DNA from: Bacillota bacterium
Lineage (GTDB): Bacteria; Armatimonadota; Hebobacteria; Hebobacterales; Hebobacteraceae
DNA length: 8,071 bases
Assembly (NCBI GenBank): GCA_030668755.1
Contig: DAOVEW010000025.1
Span: forward strand, 1 to 8,071
Direction: 5' to 3'
Program-made: the position numbers and the translations under genes
The notes under the pieces: model-generated
Told to the model about the DNA's origin: nothing
The model's database searches: none
The model's input: the letters and a program-made list of their open reading frames with translations, nothing else
In this document: piece after piece, positions 1 through 6,637 of the stretch
Layout of the letters: every line of letters starts with the position of its first letter
Position numbering within the stretch: position 1 is the first letter of the stretch

Positions 1-1
1 A

Positions 2-361
2 GCGGTCCTCGCAGAGATCGAGGCTTCCTCGGTCCGTCTGCTCAGGCGGCCGGGGTCGAACGAGGTTGTCGTCTGGGCCGTCTGGTACGAGCGTTGGCAC
101 GACGACGCGTGGCGCAGCGGACCGCGGATCGTCCGCGAGGAGGTCTTTGCTGTTGACAGCACCGGCGCCAAACGATCACTGCCGCTTCCGGAGACGTGGC
201 GCCAGCAGCCGATGCACGGAAGGATTATCGGTTTCGACCATCAGAGTCGCCTGATCGCATCCGGCACCTCGGGCGAGGTGGGCTTCACGGGAGAGCGCAT
301 CCTCGATCACATCGAGGCGCTCGACCTGGACACCGGCGAAGTGACGCGGGTCTATCCTTAG
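2..361 (+). CDS. C-terminal part of an unrecognised protein, possibly beta-propeller-like
   Basis: The reading frame is open from the left edge to a TAG at 359-361 and gives about 119 residues; the start lies outside the window. The residues look like real protein: alternating hydrophobic and charged stretches such as EVVVWAVWYERW, and three short strand-turn-strand pieces (VFAVDSTGAKRSL, IIGFDHQSRLIASG, IEALDLDTGEVTRVYP). The last piece resembles the 'x-D-x-x-T-G-x' turn of WD40/PQQ/TolB-type propeller blades, which is the only family hint, and it is weak. No catalytic motif is visible. The gene converges on the heparinase-like gene and their stop codons interlock at 358-361, so no intergenic terminator separates them. 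I am fairly sure that it is coding and unsure what it does. Confidence 0.6.
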   Translation, partial: AVLAEIEASSVRLLRRPGSNEVVVWAVWYERWHDDAWRSGPRIVREEVFAVDSTGAKRSLPLPETWRQQPMHGRIIGFDHQSRLIASGTSGEVGFTGERILDHIEALDLDTGEVTRVYP

Positions 362-2343
362 CGGCCCACCCTCCGCGGTGGCTCTCGGCCTTCTGATGAG
401 AACACAAGCGTATCGGTCCCGACTCGCACGCCCGACAGGGTCCCTTCCGTCGCTGCAATGCTTGGGGCCTCTTCCCCCTCCGCGAGGGGCACCAGCGCGA
501 CCACAAACTCGATCTCCCGCCCCTCGCCGGGGGCCCTGATACGCAGGCAGAGGGGATCCTTGACATTGATGTGCTCCCCGATTCCTGGCAGCACCTCCAT
601 AGTGACATCCGCCGGTGCGATCACCTTCCCCAACAGCCGCGCCTTCTCCCCCGCGACAGTGAACGTGTCGCCGTCTACTGTCACCTTCCCTCCAGGCTGA
701 AGCATGAAATCGAAGCTCTCCGGCACGGCCGTCTTCGCCCGATCCCGAACCACCACATACCCCCACTTCCCCGTCCCCTCGTGCGGCAGCACCAGCGCCA
801 GCTCCCTCACCACCGACTCCGCGCCCTCGTACGCATCCGTCGCATCCGACCGGAACCAGACAACGCCGTCGCTCTCCTCCGCCTCCGTGATCGTCCCGCG
901 GCTGTCCGGGCCGATGCGCTGGTGCGTGTCCCCGATCACCAGGCAGTTGTGCGAGCGCGTATCCGCGTTGAAGTAGACCACCTCACGGGTGAAGTACCCC
1001 TCGCCCACCTCGCCGTACCCGTAGTCGCGCAGCAGCCACTCGCCGCCCGCGTTGAGCAGGAAGTTGTTTACATCCAGGTGGGAGTGCGACACCGCGGTCC
1101 TCCCGCTGCGCAGATGCAGCGTCAGCGCGTCCTCTCCCCAGCTCGTCCGCGCGCCCGCGAACCCGGTCTTCGTGAACGCCTGCCACAGCGGCTGCCCCTG
1201 GGGCACCTTCGGCTCCACTGACGGGTCGTACCACAGCAGGGCCCAGAGCGTCGCGTCGATGTCTCTGCGGTCCGGCAGTGCCTCCGCGAGCCACTGCGTC
1301 ATCCCATCCTCGTACTCGGATGCGATTCGGTACATGATCGGGCGGATTGCGTGCCAGTCGCGCGGCGGCCCGTCCCCGAAGTTCGCCACCATCGGGATGC
1401 TTGGCCCCGCCAGGTAGAGGCGAAACAGCGGCGTCTTCCGGACGAAGGATGCCTCGTAGAAGTTCTCATCGCTGTACGGCCGCGCGGCCGTGATGAACCG
1501 CGTCAGCGACTCGATCCCATATCCCCAGTACGGGATGCCCTCCTCGTACGCGCCTTCGTCCGGCAGCTCCGCCACGATATGCTGGAATCCCCAGAGCGAC
1601 TTCCGCAGCCACTCCCCGACCTCGGGCACATCTCCCCCCAGCGCGATCGCCGTCACCCCGAGCGCTTGATACGCACACCACGAATGGTTCTGCCGCCATT
1701 CGTGCTTCCACCATCCACGGTCGTTGATCCCCTCCGCCGACTCGTACATCAGCTTGCCCCGCTCGGCCAGGATCGCTCGCAGCGTCTCCCGGTCCTCCGA
1801 CGACCACCGGTCGTACAGCCAGTCGTACGCAATGGCAAGCCCGAAGAGACAGTGCGAGGCCGCCAGGTCCGCGTTCTCGAACACGCCCGCCCCCCACAGC
1901 GGGTATTCCGCCGGCTTCAGCGCCCACTTCCGCACCAGCTCGAAGTACTTCGGGTCCGCATCGAGCAGTGCCACGAGAGCCATTCCCGGGACCCTGTACC
2001 CGAACTGGCGCTGCCACAGCATCTCATCGTTCAGGGTGCCGGGCCTCGTCGGGTCACCCCCCAGCCGCGGCGGCTGGTACTGCGGCGGCTCCTCGTCCAG
2101 CGCAGCGTCCACCGCCGCCTTCAGCCGCTCCCACTTGCCGCGATGCGTCGTCTGGATCGCCTTCTTCAGCTCGACCAATCCATCCGCCTGAAAGAACAGC
2201 CGCGGCCGCCCGGCCGCGACCACGTTCGATTCCAACTTCTCAGCACTCATCTTCACCTCGCTCGGCTCCCATTCAGCCGCGCCTGGCGCCGCGGCGCCAA
2301 ACATCATCCATCCGACCAGCGCGGCTGCTATCAGTCCCCTCAT
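358..2343 (-). CDS. Secreted heparinase II/III-family polysaccharide lyase-like protein
   Basis: The 661-residue product probably cleaves uronic-acid-containing polysaccharide by beta-elimination after export. Residues 1-23 form a signal peptide (MRGLIAAALVGWMMFG, then small residues ending GAA), with no lipobox cysteine. An alpha/alpha-toroid region follows at about 45-370, opening with RPRLFF as in heparinase/DUF4962-like proteins. It contains the Asn-His pair N219-H220 (RQNHSW) and tyrosines Y272/Y275 (IPYWGYG), which match in kind the Asn, His and Tyr that neutralise the substrate and act as acid/base in PL12/15/17/21 lyases. The C-terminal beta-sandwich (about 385-661) holds SHSHLDVNNF (H420, H422) and RSHNCLVIG (H465), typical of the heparinase II/III C-terminal domain. 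The start ATG lies one base after the methyltransferase stop and has no good ribosome binding site, so translation is probably coupled. Length fits the family. Substrate (heparin-like, alginate or other) cannot be told. Confidence 0.88.
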   Translation of the reverse strand: MRGLIAAALVGWMMFGAAAPGAAEWEPSEVKMSAEKLESNVVAAGRPRLFFQADGLVELKKAIQTTHRGKWERLKAAVDAALDEEPPQYQPPRLGGDPTRPGTLNDEMLWQRQFGYRVPGMALVALLDADPKYFELVRKWALKPAEYPLWGAGVFENADLAASHCLFGLAIAYDWLYDRWSSEDRETLRAILAERGKLMYESAEGINDRGWWKHEWRQNHSWCAYQALGVTAIALGGDVPEVGEWLRKSLWGFQHIVAELPDEGAYEEGIPYWGYGIESLTRFITAARPYSDENFYEASFVRKTPLFRLYLAGPSIPMVANFGDGPPRDWHAIRPIMYRIASEYEDGMTQWLAEALPDRRDIDATLWALLWYDPSVEPKVPQGQPLWQAFTKTGFAGARTSWGEDALTLHLRSGRTAVSHSHLDVNNFLLNAGGEWLLRDYGYGEVGEGYFTREVVYFNADTRSHNCLVIGDTHQRIGPDSRGTITEAEESDGVVWFRSDATDAYEGAESVVRELALVLPHEGTGKWGYVVVRDRAKTAVPESFDFMLQPGGKVTVDGDTFTVAGEKARLLGKVIAPADVTMEVLPGIGEHINVKDPLCLRIRAPGEGREIEFVVALVPLAEGEEAPSIAATEGTLSGVRVGTDTLVFSSEGREPPRRVGR

Positions 2344-2344
2344 C

Positions 2345-3235
2345 TTAGCGGGACTTCAGAAAGATCAAACAATAATGATGATGGTAGTTCGGCACGAATA
2401 TCTTCGGGTAGCCCCAGATGCCCAGCGGCTTCGTGTTCTGACACCAGATGCGCTCCCCCTGAAACTGCCACCGAGCACCGTTCCGCCCCGGCTTCCCGAT
2501 CCGCCTCGCCAGGTCCCACGCCAGCGGCCTCACATCTCCCTCCGGGTCCCGCAAGTTCTGCGCCACCACCACCAGGTACTTCCCGTCCTTCACACACCTT
2601 CGCACGCGGTCAAACACCTTCCCCAGCCCGTCGATGAACTCCCCGTAGTCCCGCACATTCCCCAGGTCCGTCCGGCTGTTCGAGTAGGCCGTGTCCAGGC
2701 CCTTTGCCGCCCGCTGCTTGTGCTTCGAGAACACCCCTCCCCGGCTCGTGCTCAGCATCCGCCAATACGGCGGCGACGTGATCGCGAAGTCGAACTGCGG
2801 CTGCCCCCGCGCAAACCCGATCCCCGCCCCCTCAAGCTCCTCCCGCCGCGGCCGCCAGAACTCCACCCTCCCCATCTCGCGCGCGTCCCCGCACACCACT
2901 ACCTGTGGCGTCAGCAGATTCCGGCTCCGCCGCTCGGCCACCCGACCATACCGCTCGCTCAGCTCCACACCCACGCCGACTCTCTCATTCTCCGCGCACG
3001 CCACCAACGTCGCCCCCGACCCCGCGAACGGATCCAGCACCGCCCCGCCCCGCTTCGTAAAGAACCCCAGGAAATCCGACACCAGCTCCTCCGGATACCG
3101 CGCCGGATGCAGCTCCGTCGGCTTGTTCCTCCAATACCGCGGCGAATCGCACACGAACCACGTCCGCGTGAACTTGATCCACTCCTTGCCCGTCAGATCG
3201 TTGAGATCGTTGCGAGGTTTGCGCCGCGGTGCCAT
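2345..3235 (-). CDS. Site-specific DNA methyltransferase (N4-cytosine/N6-adenine type), solitary
   Basis: The 296-residue product should transfer a methyl group from S-adenosylmethionine to an exocyclic amino group of a base in DNA. Motifs run in the order X (about 38-52, PTELHPARYPEELV), I (LDPFAGSGAT, 67-76, the SAM-binding loop), II (GVELSERY, 89-96) and IV (TSPPYW, 153-158, the catalytic loop). The SPPY form is commonest in N4-cytosine enzymes. Because I precedes IV, this is not the beta arrangement. The gap between II and IV is only about 55 residues, so target recognition probably lies in 159-280. The C-terminus (YHHHYCLIFLK, about 284-294) resembles the closing strand of the N4/N6 methylase fold. 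The ATG at 3235-3233 is preceded by GGTG. No restriction endonuclease is next to it; the following gene is a lyase one base downstream. It may act as an orphan regulator of DNA, an anti-restriction enzyme, or a relic of a lost system. Confidence 0.87.
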   Translation of the reverse strand: MAPRRKPRNDLNDLTGKEWIKFTRTWFVCDSPRYWRNKPTELHPARYPEELVSDFLGFFTKRGGAVLDPFAGSGATLVACAENERVGVGVELSERYGRVAERRSRNLLTPQVVVCGDAREMGRVEFWRPRREELEGAGIGFARGQPQFDFAITSPPYWRMLSTSRGGVFSKHKQRAAKGLDTAYSNSRTDLGNVRDYGEFIDGLGKVFDRVRRCVKDGKYLVVVAQNLRDPEGDVRPLAWDLARRIGKPGRNGARWQFQGERIWCQNTKPLGIWGYPKIFVPNYHHHYCLIFLKSR

Positions 3236-3244
3236 ATCACCAGA

Positions 3245-3466
3245 CTACTTCTTGCCCAACCCCCCCATCCCCTTCCCCGAAATGTAGGGTGGACATGCTC
3301 CGCCGCCTCGACCTCGATATCCCGCGTACAGCCCAATCAGCTCCTCGGCCACACCGCCCCTGCACAAGTGCCTGGCGACCACCAATGTGACCGAGGGCTC
3401 GCTCTCCGGGGCAGAGGGGCGAACGGGACGCGCCACCCGCTGGCGCTCGGGCGAGATGGACGGCAC
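3245..3466 (-). CDS. Possible small ORF upstream of the methyltransferase (doubtful)
   Basis: A GTG-started frame of 73 codons ends at 3245, nine bases before the methyltransferase ATG, which is operon-like spacing. Codon use gives mild support: 42 of the first 48 codons end in G or C, after which the bias is lost and the frame becomes Gly-rich (GYRGRGGG, then ACPPYISGKG). The middle reads VTLVVARHLCRGG and VAEELIGLYAG, which could be a strand and a helix. No family is recognised. The GTG has no Shine-Dalgarno sequence, and the frame stays open upstream to a stop near 3590 without a better start. It could be a small gene, the tail of a decayed gene fused to intergenic repeat sequence, or chance. 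Confidence 0.22.
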   Translation of the reverse strand: MPSISPERQRVARPVRPSAPESEPSVTLVVARHLCRGGVAEELIGLYAGYRGRGGGACPPYISGKGMGGLGKK

Positions 3467-3626
3467 AGAGGAGGGAGCACGTCCTGGCTGCTTCTGGTTC
3501 TCACTGCCGCTCTGATGCCCGCGCGTCGGCGGAGGTGGCCACGGCCGTGGATAGCAAGATAGAGCTGGCTTGCTCGACTTGAAAGACTCTCACTCCGAGT
3601 GGTGAAGAAACGGGGAGCACAGCCCC

Positions 3627-3655
3627 AGCATATCAGCACGCCGACACGGAAGCAA
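3627..3655 (-). promoter_or_regulatory. Possible sigma-70-type promoter for the minus-strand unit
   Basis: Read on the minus strand, TTGCTT (3655-3650) and TATGCT (3632-3627) are separated by exactly 17 bases. They match the -35 consensus at 3 of 6 positions and the -10 consensus at 4 of 6. Transcription would begin near 3620 and give the methyltransferase a leader of almost 400 bases, which includes the doubtful small ORF. In GC-rich sequence such a match is uncommon but can arise by chance, and the organism's promoter consensus is unknown. Confidence 0.25.
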
Positions 3656-3727
3656 ACAGCTCTAGAATGCCGCTACAGTGTTTCAAGGTAGGACACCGGG
3701 AGGATGCCGCAGTGGTGGCGAGAAGTC

Positions 3728-3764
3728 AAGCCAGGGGGTGCCCCGGAACCTCGCCCCCTGGCTT
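3728..3764. repeat. Perfect 11-bp inverted repeat, stem-loop in the leader region
   Basis: AAGCCAGGGGG (3728-3738) is the exact reverse complement of CCCCCTGGCTT (3754-3764), with a 15-base loop. As RNA this is a very stable hairpin on either strand. No T-run follows on either side, so it is not a typical intrinsic terminator. It lies about 180 bases upstream of the transporter operon start and could be a leader structure, a transcription barrier between the divergent units, or part of a dispersed intergenic repeat. Confidence 0.7.
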
Positions 3765-3908
3765 CCTGGATGCCTCAGATTAGTCTTGGCGCACTTCGGG
3801 CGGTGAGCTGGCAGGTACACGCCCTCGCCGAAGAGAACCGCCGGAGGGCAGGGAATAGTCTGGCGCCGGTGCTCGTCCAATAGGGTGAGGGCGGGGAGGC
3901 AGTGGCCC

Positions 3909-3950
3909 GTGAAAGGAGACGGCGTGGCGAGGAACAGGGGCGGCCCATGA
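3909..3950 (+). CDS. Candidate minicistron (upstream ORF) coupled to the ABC ATPase
   Basis: A very short frame ends with a TGA at 3948-3950 that overlaps the ATG of the ATPase as ATGA. It has two possible starts, both GTG. One is at 3909, with GGGGAGG nine bases upstream (3893-3899), giving MKGDGVARNRGGP. The other is at 3924, with AAAGGAG five bases upstream (3912-3918), giving MARNRGGP. These are among the best Shine-Dalgarno sequences in the window, whereas the ATPase itself has only AGGGG (3936-3940). The overlap matches the style of the downstream gene junctions. The peptide has no recognisable function; the likely role, if any, is delivering ribosomes to the ATPase start. The purine-rich stretch could equally be a coincidence of composition. 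Confidence 0.3.
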   Translation: MKGDGVARNRGGP

Positions 3951-4645
3951 CGCTTATCCAGGCGGACAGCGTCACCAAGAGCTATCGCGTAGGTGAAGTG
4001 AGCGTGCCGGCCATCCGGGGCGTGTCGTTCCGCGTGGAGGCGGGGTCGCTGGCGGCCTTCATCGGACCGTCGGGCAGCGGGAAGACCACGCTGCTGAACA
4101 TGGTCGGGTGTCTCGACCGGCCGGACGGGGGGACATTGCAGGTGCTGGACACAGACCTGAGCGAGCTCTCGCGCCTCGCGCGGGCCGAGTTTCGGGGCGA
4201 CCATCTCGGGTTCATCTTCCAGGACTTCAACCTCCTGCCGGTGCTGACGGCCTACGAGAACGTCGAGTACCCCCTAGTCGTGGTGAAGCCCGTACCGCCG
4301 GCGGAACGGCGCGAGCGGGTCATGTCGGTGCTCGAATCGGTCGGCATCGCCGAGCACGCGGGCAAGTACCCGGACCAGCTTTCCGGCGGGCAGAAGCAGC
4401 GAATCGCGGTCGCCCGAGCGCTCGTGACGAGGCCGCGGCTCGTGCTCGCCGACGAACCGACGGCAAACCTGGACAGCGCCACCGCGCGCTCCATCATCGA
4501 ACTGATGCGGGAGATGCGAGACCGGTACGAGACGACGTTCGTCTTCTCAACCCACGACACCCGGATCGTGGATGCCGTGGAGGTCATCTTCGAGCTCGCC
4601 GACGGCGCCATCGCTCAGACGCGGCGGCAAGGAGCGGCGGCATGA
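3947..4645 (+). CDS. ABC transporter ATP-binding protein, LolD/MacB-type
   Basis: The 232-residue cytoplasmic ATPase powers the permease encoded directly after it. Visible motifs are Walker A GPSGSGKTT (40-48), Q-loop Q92 (FQDFNLLP), signature LSGGQ (145-149), Walker B LVLADE (165-170, catalytic E170) and switch H203 (STHD). The sequence FQDFNLLPVLTAYENVEYPL and the segment TANLDSATA are characteristic of the LolD/MacB/FtsE subgroup that works with FtsX-type permeases and does work on the periplasmic side rather than classical transport. I chose the ATG at 3947 because homologues begin with a short strand like MTLIQADSVTKSY and AGGGG lies six bases upstream. A GTG at 3902 would add a 15-residue Arg-rich extension. 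The stop TGA overlaps the permease ATG as ATGA, so the two are translationally coupled. Confidence 0.93.
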   Translation: MTLIQADSVTKSYRVGEVSVPAIRGVSFRVEAGSLAAFIGPSGSGKTTLLNMVGCLDRPDGGTLQVLDTDLSELSRLARAEFRGDHLGFIFQDFNLLPVLTAYENVEYPLVVVKPVPPAERRERVMSVLESVGIAEHAGKYPDQLSGGQKQRIAVARALVTRPRLVLADEPTANLDSATARSIIELMREMRDRYETTFVFSTHDTRIVDAVEVIFELADGAIAQTRRQGAAA

Positions 4646-5883
4646 TGCGGCTCCTGAACCTTGCTATCCGAAACCTCTACCGCCACCGGCGCCGGACGGC
4701 GCTGACGGCCCTGCTCGTCATGACCGGCGTGTTGGCGGTCCTCGCGTTCACCTCGGTGAGCACGGCCTTCAAGTCGGCGATGGTCGGCAGCATCACCGAC
4801 TCCATGCTCGGCCACATGCAGGTGCACCGCAAGGGGTACCTCGCCTCGATTGAGAACCTGCCGCTCCACCTCCAGATCCAGCCGAAGGCGATGCAGGAGC
4901 TGGAGGCGGCGCTCGACAGCACGCCCGAGATCGTCGCCTGGTCGCCGCGGGTCAAGCTCGGGGGCATGTACAGCGACTTCCAGGAGACGACCAGCGTACG
5001 CGTGAACGGTGTGCTGCCGGAGCGGGAGATGGCCACCTGTACCGAGCTTGTGGATCGCATCCAGGAGGGAGACAAGGCCCCCCTGGAGCGCGGCCAGATC
5101 TGGCTGCCCGATCTGCTGGCGAGAGGGATGAAGGTCGGAGTCGGCGACACCGGCGTGGTGGTGGCAACCAACCTCGACGGCGCCGTGAACGGCATGACCT
5201 TCGAGGTCGCCGCCATTCTGGAGAGCGTGACCGGCCCGGGAGGCCGCGACGCCTACGTCCACCTCGAGGACGCGCGAGAGCTGCTCCGGATGGAGGCGCC
5301 GGAGGTGAGCGAGGTGGCCGTGCGGGTCGAGCGGTTCGACCGCCTCGGGACGGCACAGGACAAGCTGGCGGCGGCGCTCTCCGGCATTACGAATCAGAAG
5401 GGCGACCCCGCCCTGGAGCTGCACGACTGGAAGAAGCTCTCACCGTTCTCGAACGTGGTGCGCAGCATCGACCTCATAACGCTGTTCATGCAGGCCGTGC
5501 TCATCGCGGTCGTGCTCGTGTCGGTGCTCAACGTCATGCTCATGGCGGTCTACGAGCGGATGCGGGAGATCGGGACGATGGCGGCCATCGGCACGCGACC
5601 GAGGATGATCGTCGGGATCTTCCTGATGGAGGGGCTCTGCCTCGGCGTGCTGGGCGCGGCCGTAGGCATTGCCGCCTCCTTCCTTGTGGTCTGGATCATG
5701 CGGATGGTCGGCGTCTCCACCTCCTTCGGGCGAAAGGCGGAGCTCGTGCTCGACCCGTCCATCGCCGCCGGAGATGTGCTCACAGTGGCGGTGGTGGTCA
5801 TCGCCGCCGCCGTGCTCGCCAGCCTCCAGCCGGCGCTGAAGGCGGCGCGAATGGATCCCATTGAGGCCTTGCGACATGTATAG
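4642..5883 (+). CDS. ABC transporter permease, FtsX/LolC/MacB family
   Basis: The 413-residue inner-membrane protein has the four-helix layout of mechanotransmission (type VII) permeases: TM1 at about 20-42, a large periplasmic domain at 43-275, and TM2 (about 277-302), TM3 (about 322-352) and TM4 (about 377-396). The N-terminus LAIRNLYRHRRRTALT is the usual amphipathic entry helix. The loop YERMREIGTMAAIGTRP (304-320) is the coupling helix that contacts the ATPase, and the ending PALKAARMDPIEALRHV is the family's C-terminal signature. AAGGAG (4629-4634) precedes the ATG at the proper distance. Only one permease gene is present, so a homodimer is expected, unlike the LolC/LolE heterodimer. 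Size and topology favour a Lol-like exporter over a MacB fusion. It overlaps the next gene by eight bases. Confidence 0.92.
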   Translation: MMRLLNLAIRNLYRHRRRTALTALLVMTGVLAVLAFTSVSTAFKSAMVGSITDSMLGHMQVHRKGYLASIENLPLHLQIQPKAMQELEAALDSTPEIVAWSPRVKLGGMYSDFQETTSVRVNGVLPEREMATCTELVDRIQEGDKAPLERGQIWLPDLLARGMKVGVGDTGVVVATNLDGAVNGMTFEVAAILESVTGPGGRDAYVHLEDARELLRMEAPEVSEVAVRVERFDRLGTAQDKLAAALSGITNQKGDPALELHDWKKLSPFSNVVRSIDLITLFMQAVLIAVVLVSVLNVMLMAVYERMREIGTMAAIGTRPRMIVGIFLMEGLCLGVLGAAVGIAASFLVVWIMRMVGVSTSFGRKAELVLDPSIAAGDVLTVAVVVIAAAVLASLQPALKAARMDPIEALRHV

Positions 5884-6637
5884 AAAAGCCACGCTTCTGA
5901 CGATTTGCCTGACGCTGACAGCCCTCGCCATAGGGCTCCACCCCGGGATGGCGGCCACACCGGCAAGCTCCGGCGAGGCGCTGCTGCTCGAGGTGGACCA
6001 GCGGCTTCAGCCCGAGAGCTACGAGTCCTACCGGAAGCTCATCAACATCGAGCCCGACGGCCGCCGCAAGGAGTTCGTCTTCTACGGCCTCAAGAAGGGC
6101 CGCGACAGTGTGCTCATGCTCTTCCTGGAGCCGGCGACCGAGCGAGGCCGGACGACGCTGCGGCTCGGCGACAACATGTGGCTCTACATCCCCAGCGTGG
6201 GGAAGCCGATTCGGATCACCAGCCTGCAATCCGTCACCGGCGGCGTCTTCAACAACGCCGACATCATGAGCCTCGACTACAGCGTGGAGTACTCCGTGAC
6301 CTCGGAGTCGAAGGACGGCGACCACACGGTGCTCGATCTGAAGGCGAAGACAAAGGCGGTCGCCTACGATCGGCTGAAAATGTGGGTGGACGCGACGCGG
6401 AAGCTGCCGGTGAAGATCGAGTGCTATGCCGCCACGGGGCTGCTCATCAAGACCCTCCGCTTCAGCGAGGTGAAGGACTTCGGCGATGGTGTCGTGCGGC
6501 CTTCGGTCGTGGAGACGGACAGCCCGCTCCAGAAGGGATACAGGTCGATCATGGTGTTCGCGACGGTGACGCCGCGGCCGCTGGATGACGAGGTCTTCAC
6601 GCTGAACTTCCTGCCGAAGGTGGACACGCTGCGGTGA
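5876..6637 (+). CDS. Periplasmic LolA-like protein (outer membrane lipoprotein-sorting protein family)
   Basis: The 253-residue product has a signal peptide (about 1-27, MYRKATLLTICLTLTALAIG, ending GMAA) with no proper lipobox, so it should be soluble in the periplasm. The mature part is rich in beta strands and matches the LolA-like family annotated as outer membrane lipoprotein-sorting protein. Typical pieces are FVFYGLKKGRDSVLMLFLEP (68-87), MWLYIPSVGKPIRI (101-114), GGVFNNADIMSLDY (122-135) and LKMWVDATRKLPVKIECY (167-184). Members form an open half-barrel with a hydrophobic groove that carries lipid-like groups. The ATG at 5876 puts the signal peptide at the N-terminus and has GAGG nine bases upstream; a TTG at 5861 is in frame but less likely. 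Its position between permease and barrel suggests that it carries cargo across the periplasm. Cargo unknown. Confidence 0.85.
   Translation: MYRKATLLTICLTLTALAIGLHPGMAATPASSGEALLLEVDQRLQPESYESYRKLINIEPDGRRKEFVFYGLKKGRDSVLMLFLEPATERGRTTLRLGDNMWLYIPSVGKPIRITSLQSVTGGVFNNADIMSLDYSVEYSVTSESKDGDHTVLDLKAKTKAVAYDRLKMWVDATRKLPVKIECYAATGLLIKTLRFSEVKDFGDGVVRPSVVETDSPLQKGYRSIMVFATVTPRPLDDEVFTLNFLPKVDTLR

Larger units (their letters stand above)
3236..3946. other. Divergent intergenic region of about 710 bases
   Basis: This gap separates the minus-strand methyltransferase/lyase unit from the plus-strand transporter operon, so it should carry promoters firing both ways. Features seen inside are listed separately: a possible small minus-strand ORF (3245-3466), a possible minus-strand promoter (3627-3655), a perfect 11-bp stem-loop (3728-3764) and a minicistron running into the ATPase start (3909-3950). 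I could not find a convincing plus-strand promoter. The stretch near 3283-3305, which reads GTAGGGTGGACATGCTCCGC, looks like the G-rich dispersed repeats found between genes in many GC-rich genomes, but only one copy is in the window. No tRNA, CRISPR array or transposase remnant is seen. Confidence 0.6.

Noticed and set aside
1351..3562. Long open frames on the plus strand opposite the lyase and methyltransferase
   Set aside because: They encode Arg/Pro/His-rich strings with no family features and mirror the strong third-position GC bias of the real minus-strand genes.
3728..3780. Intrinsic terminator at the 11-bp stem-loop
   Set aside because: No T-run follows the stem on either strand and no gene ends just before it.
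3902..3946. GTG at 3902 as start of the ABC ATPase
   Set aside because: It would add an Arg-rich tail not found in the family, and GGGGAGG lies only two bases from it, too close to act as its ribosome binding site.
3683..4204. Minus-strand 173-codon frame covering the leader and the ATPase start
   Set aside because: Its first half is the antisense of the ATPase, and its second half is low-information Pro/His-rich sequence over a stem-loop; no recognisable domain.
5861..5875. TTG at 5861 as start of the LolA-like protein
   Set aside because: It places five extra residues before the signal peptide; the ATG at 5876 has GAGG at a good distance and a standard N-terminus.
4615..5966. Long minus-strand frames opposite the permease
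   Set aside because: Composition is His/Arg/Ala-rich and lies wholly antisense to a clear FtsX-type permease; no start signals or motifs.
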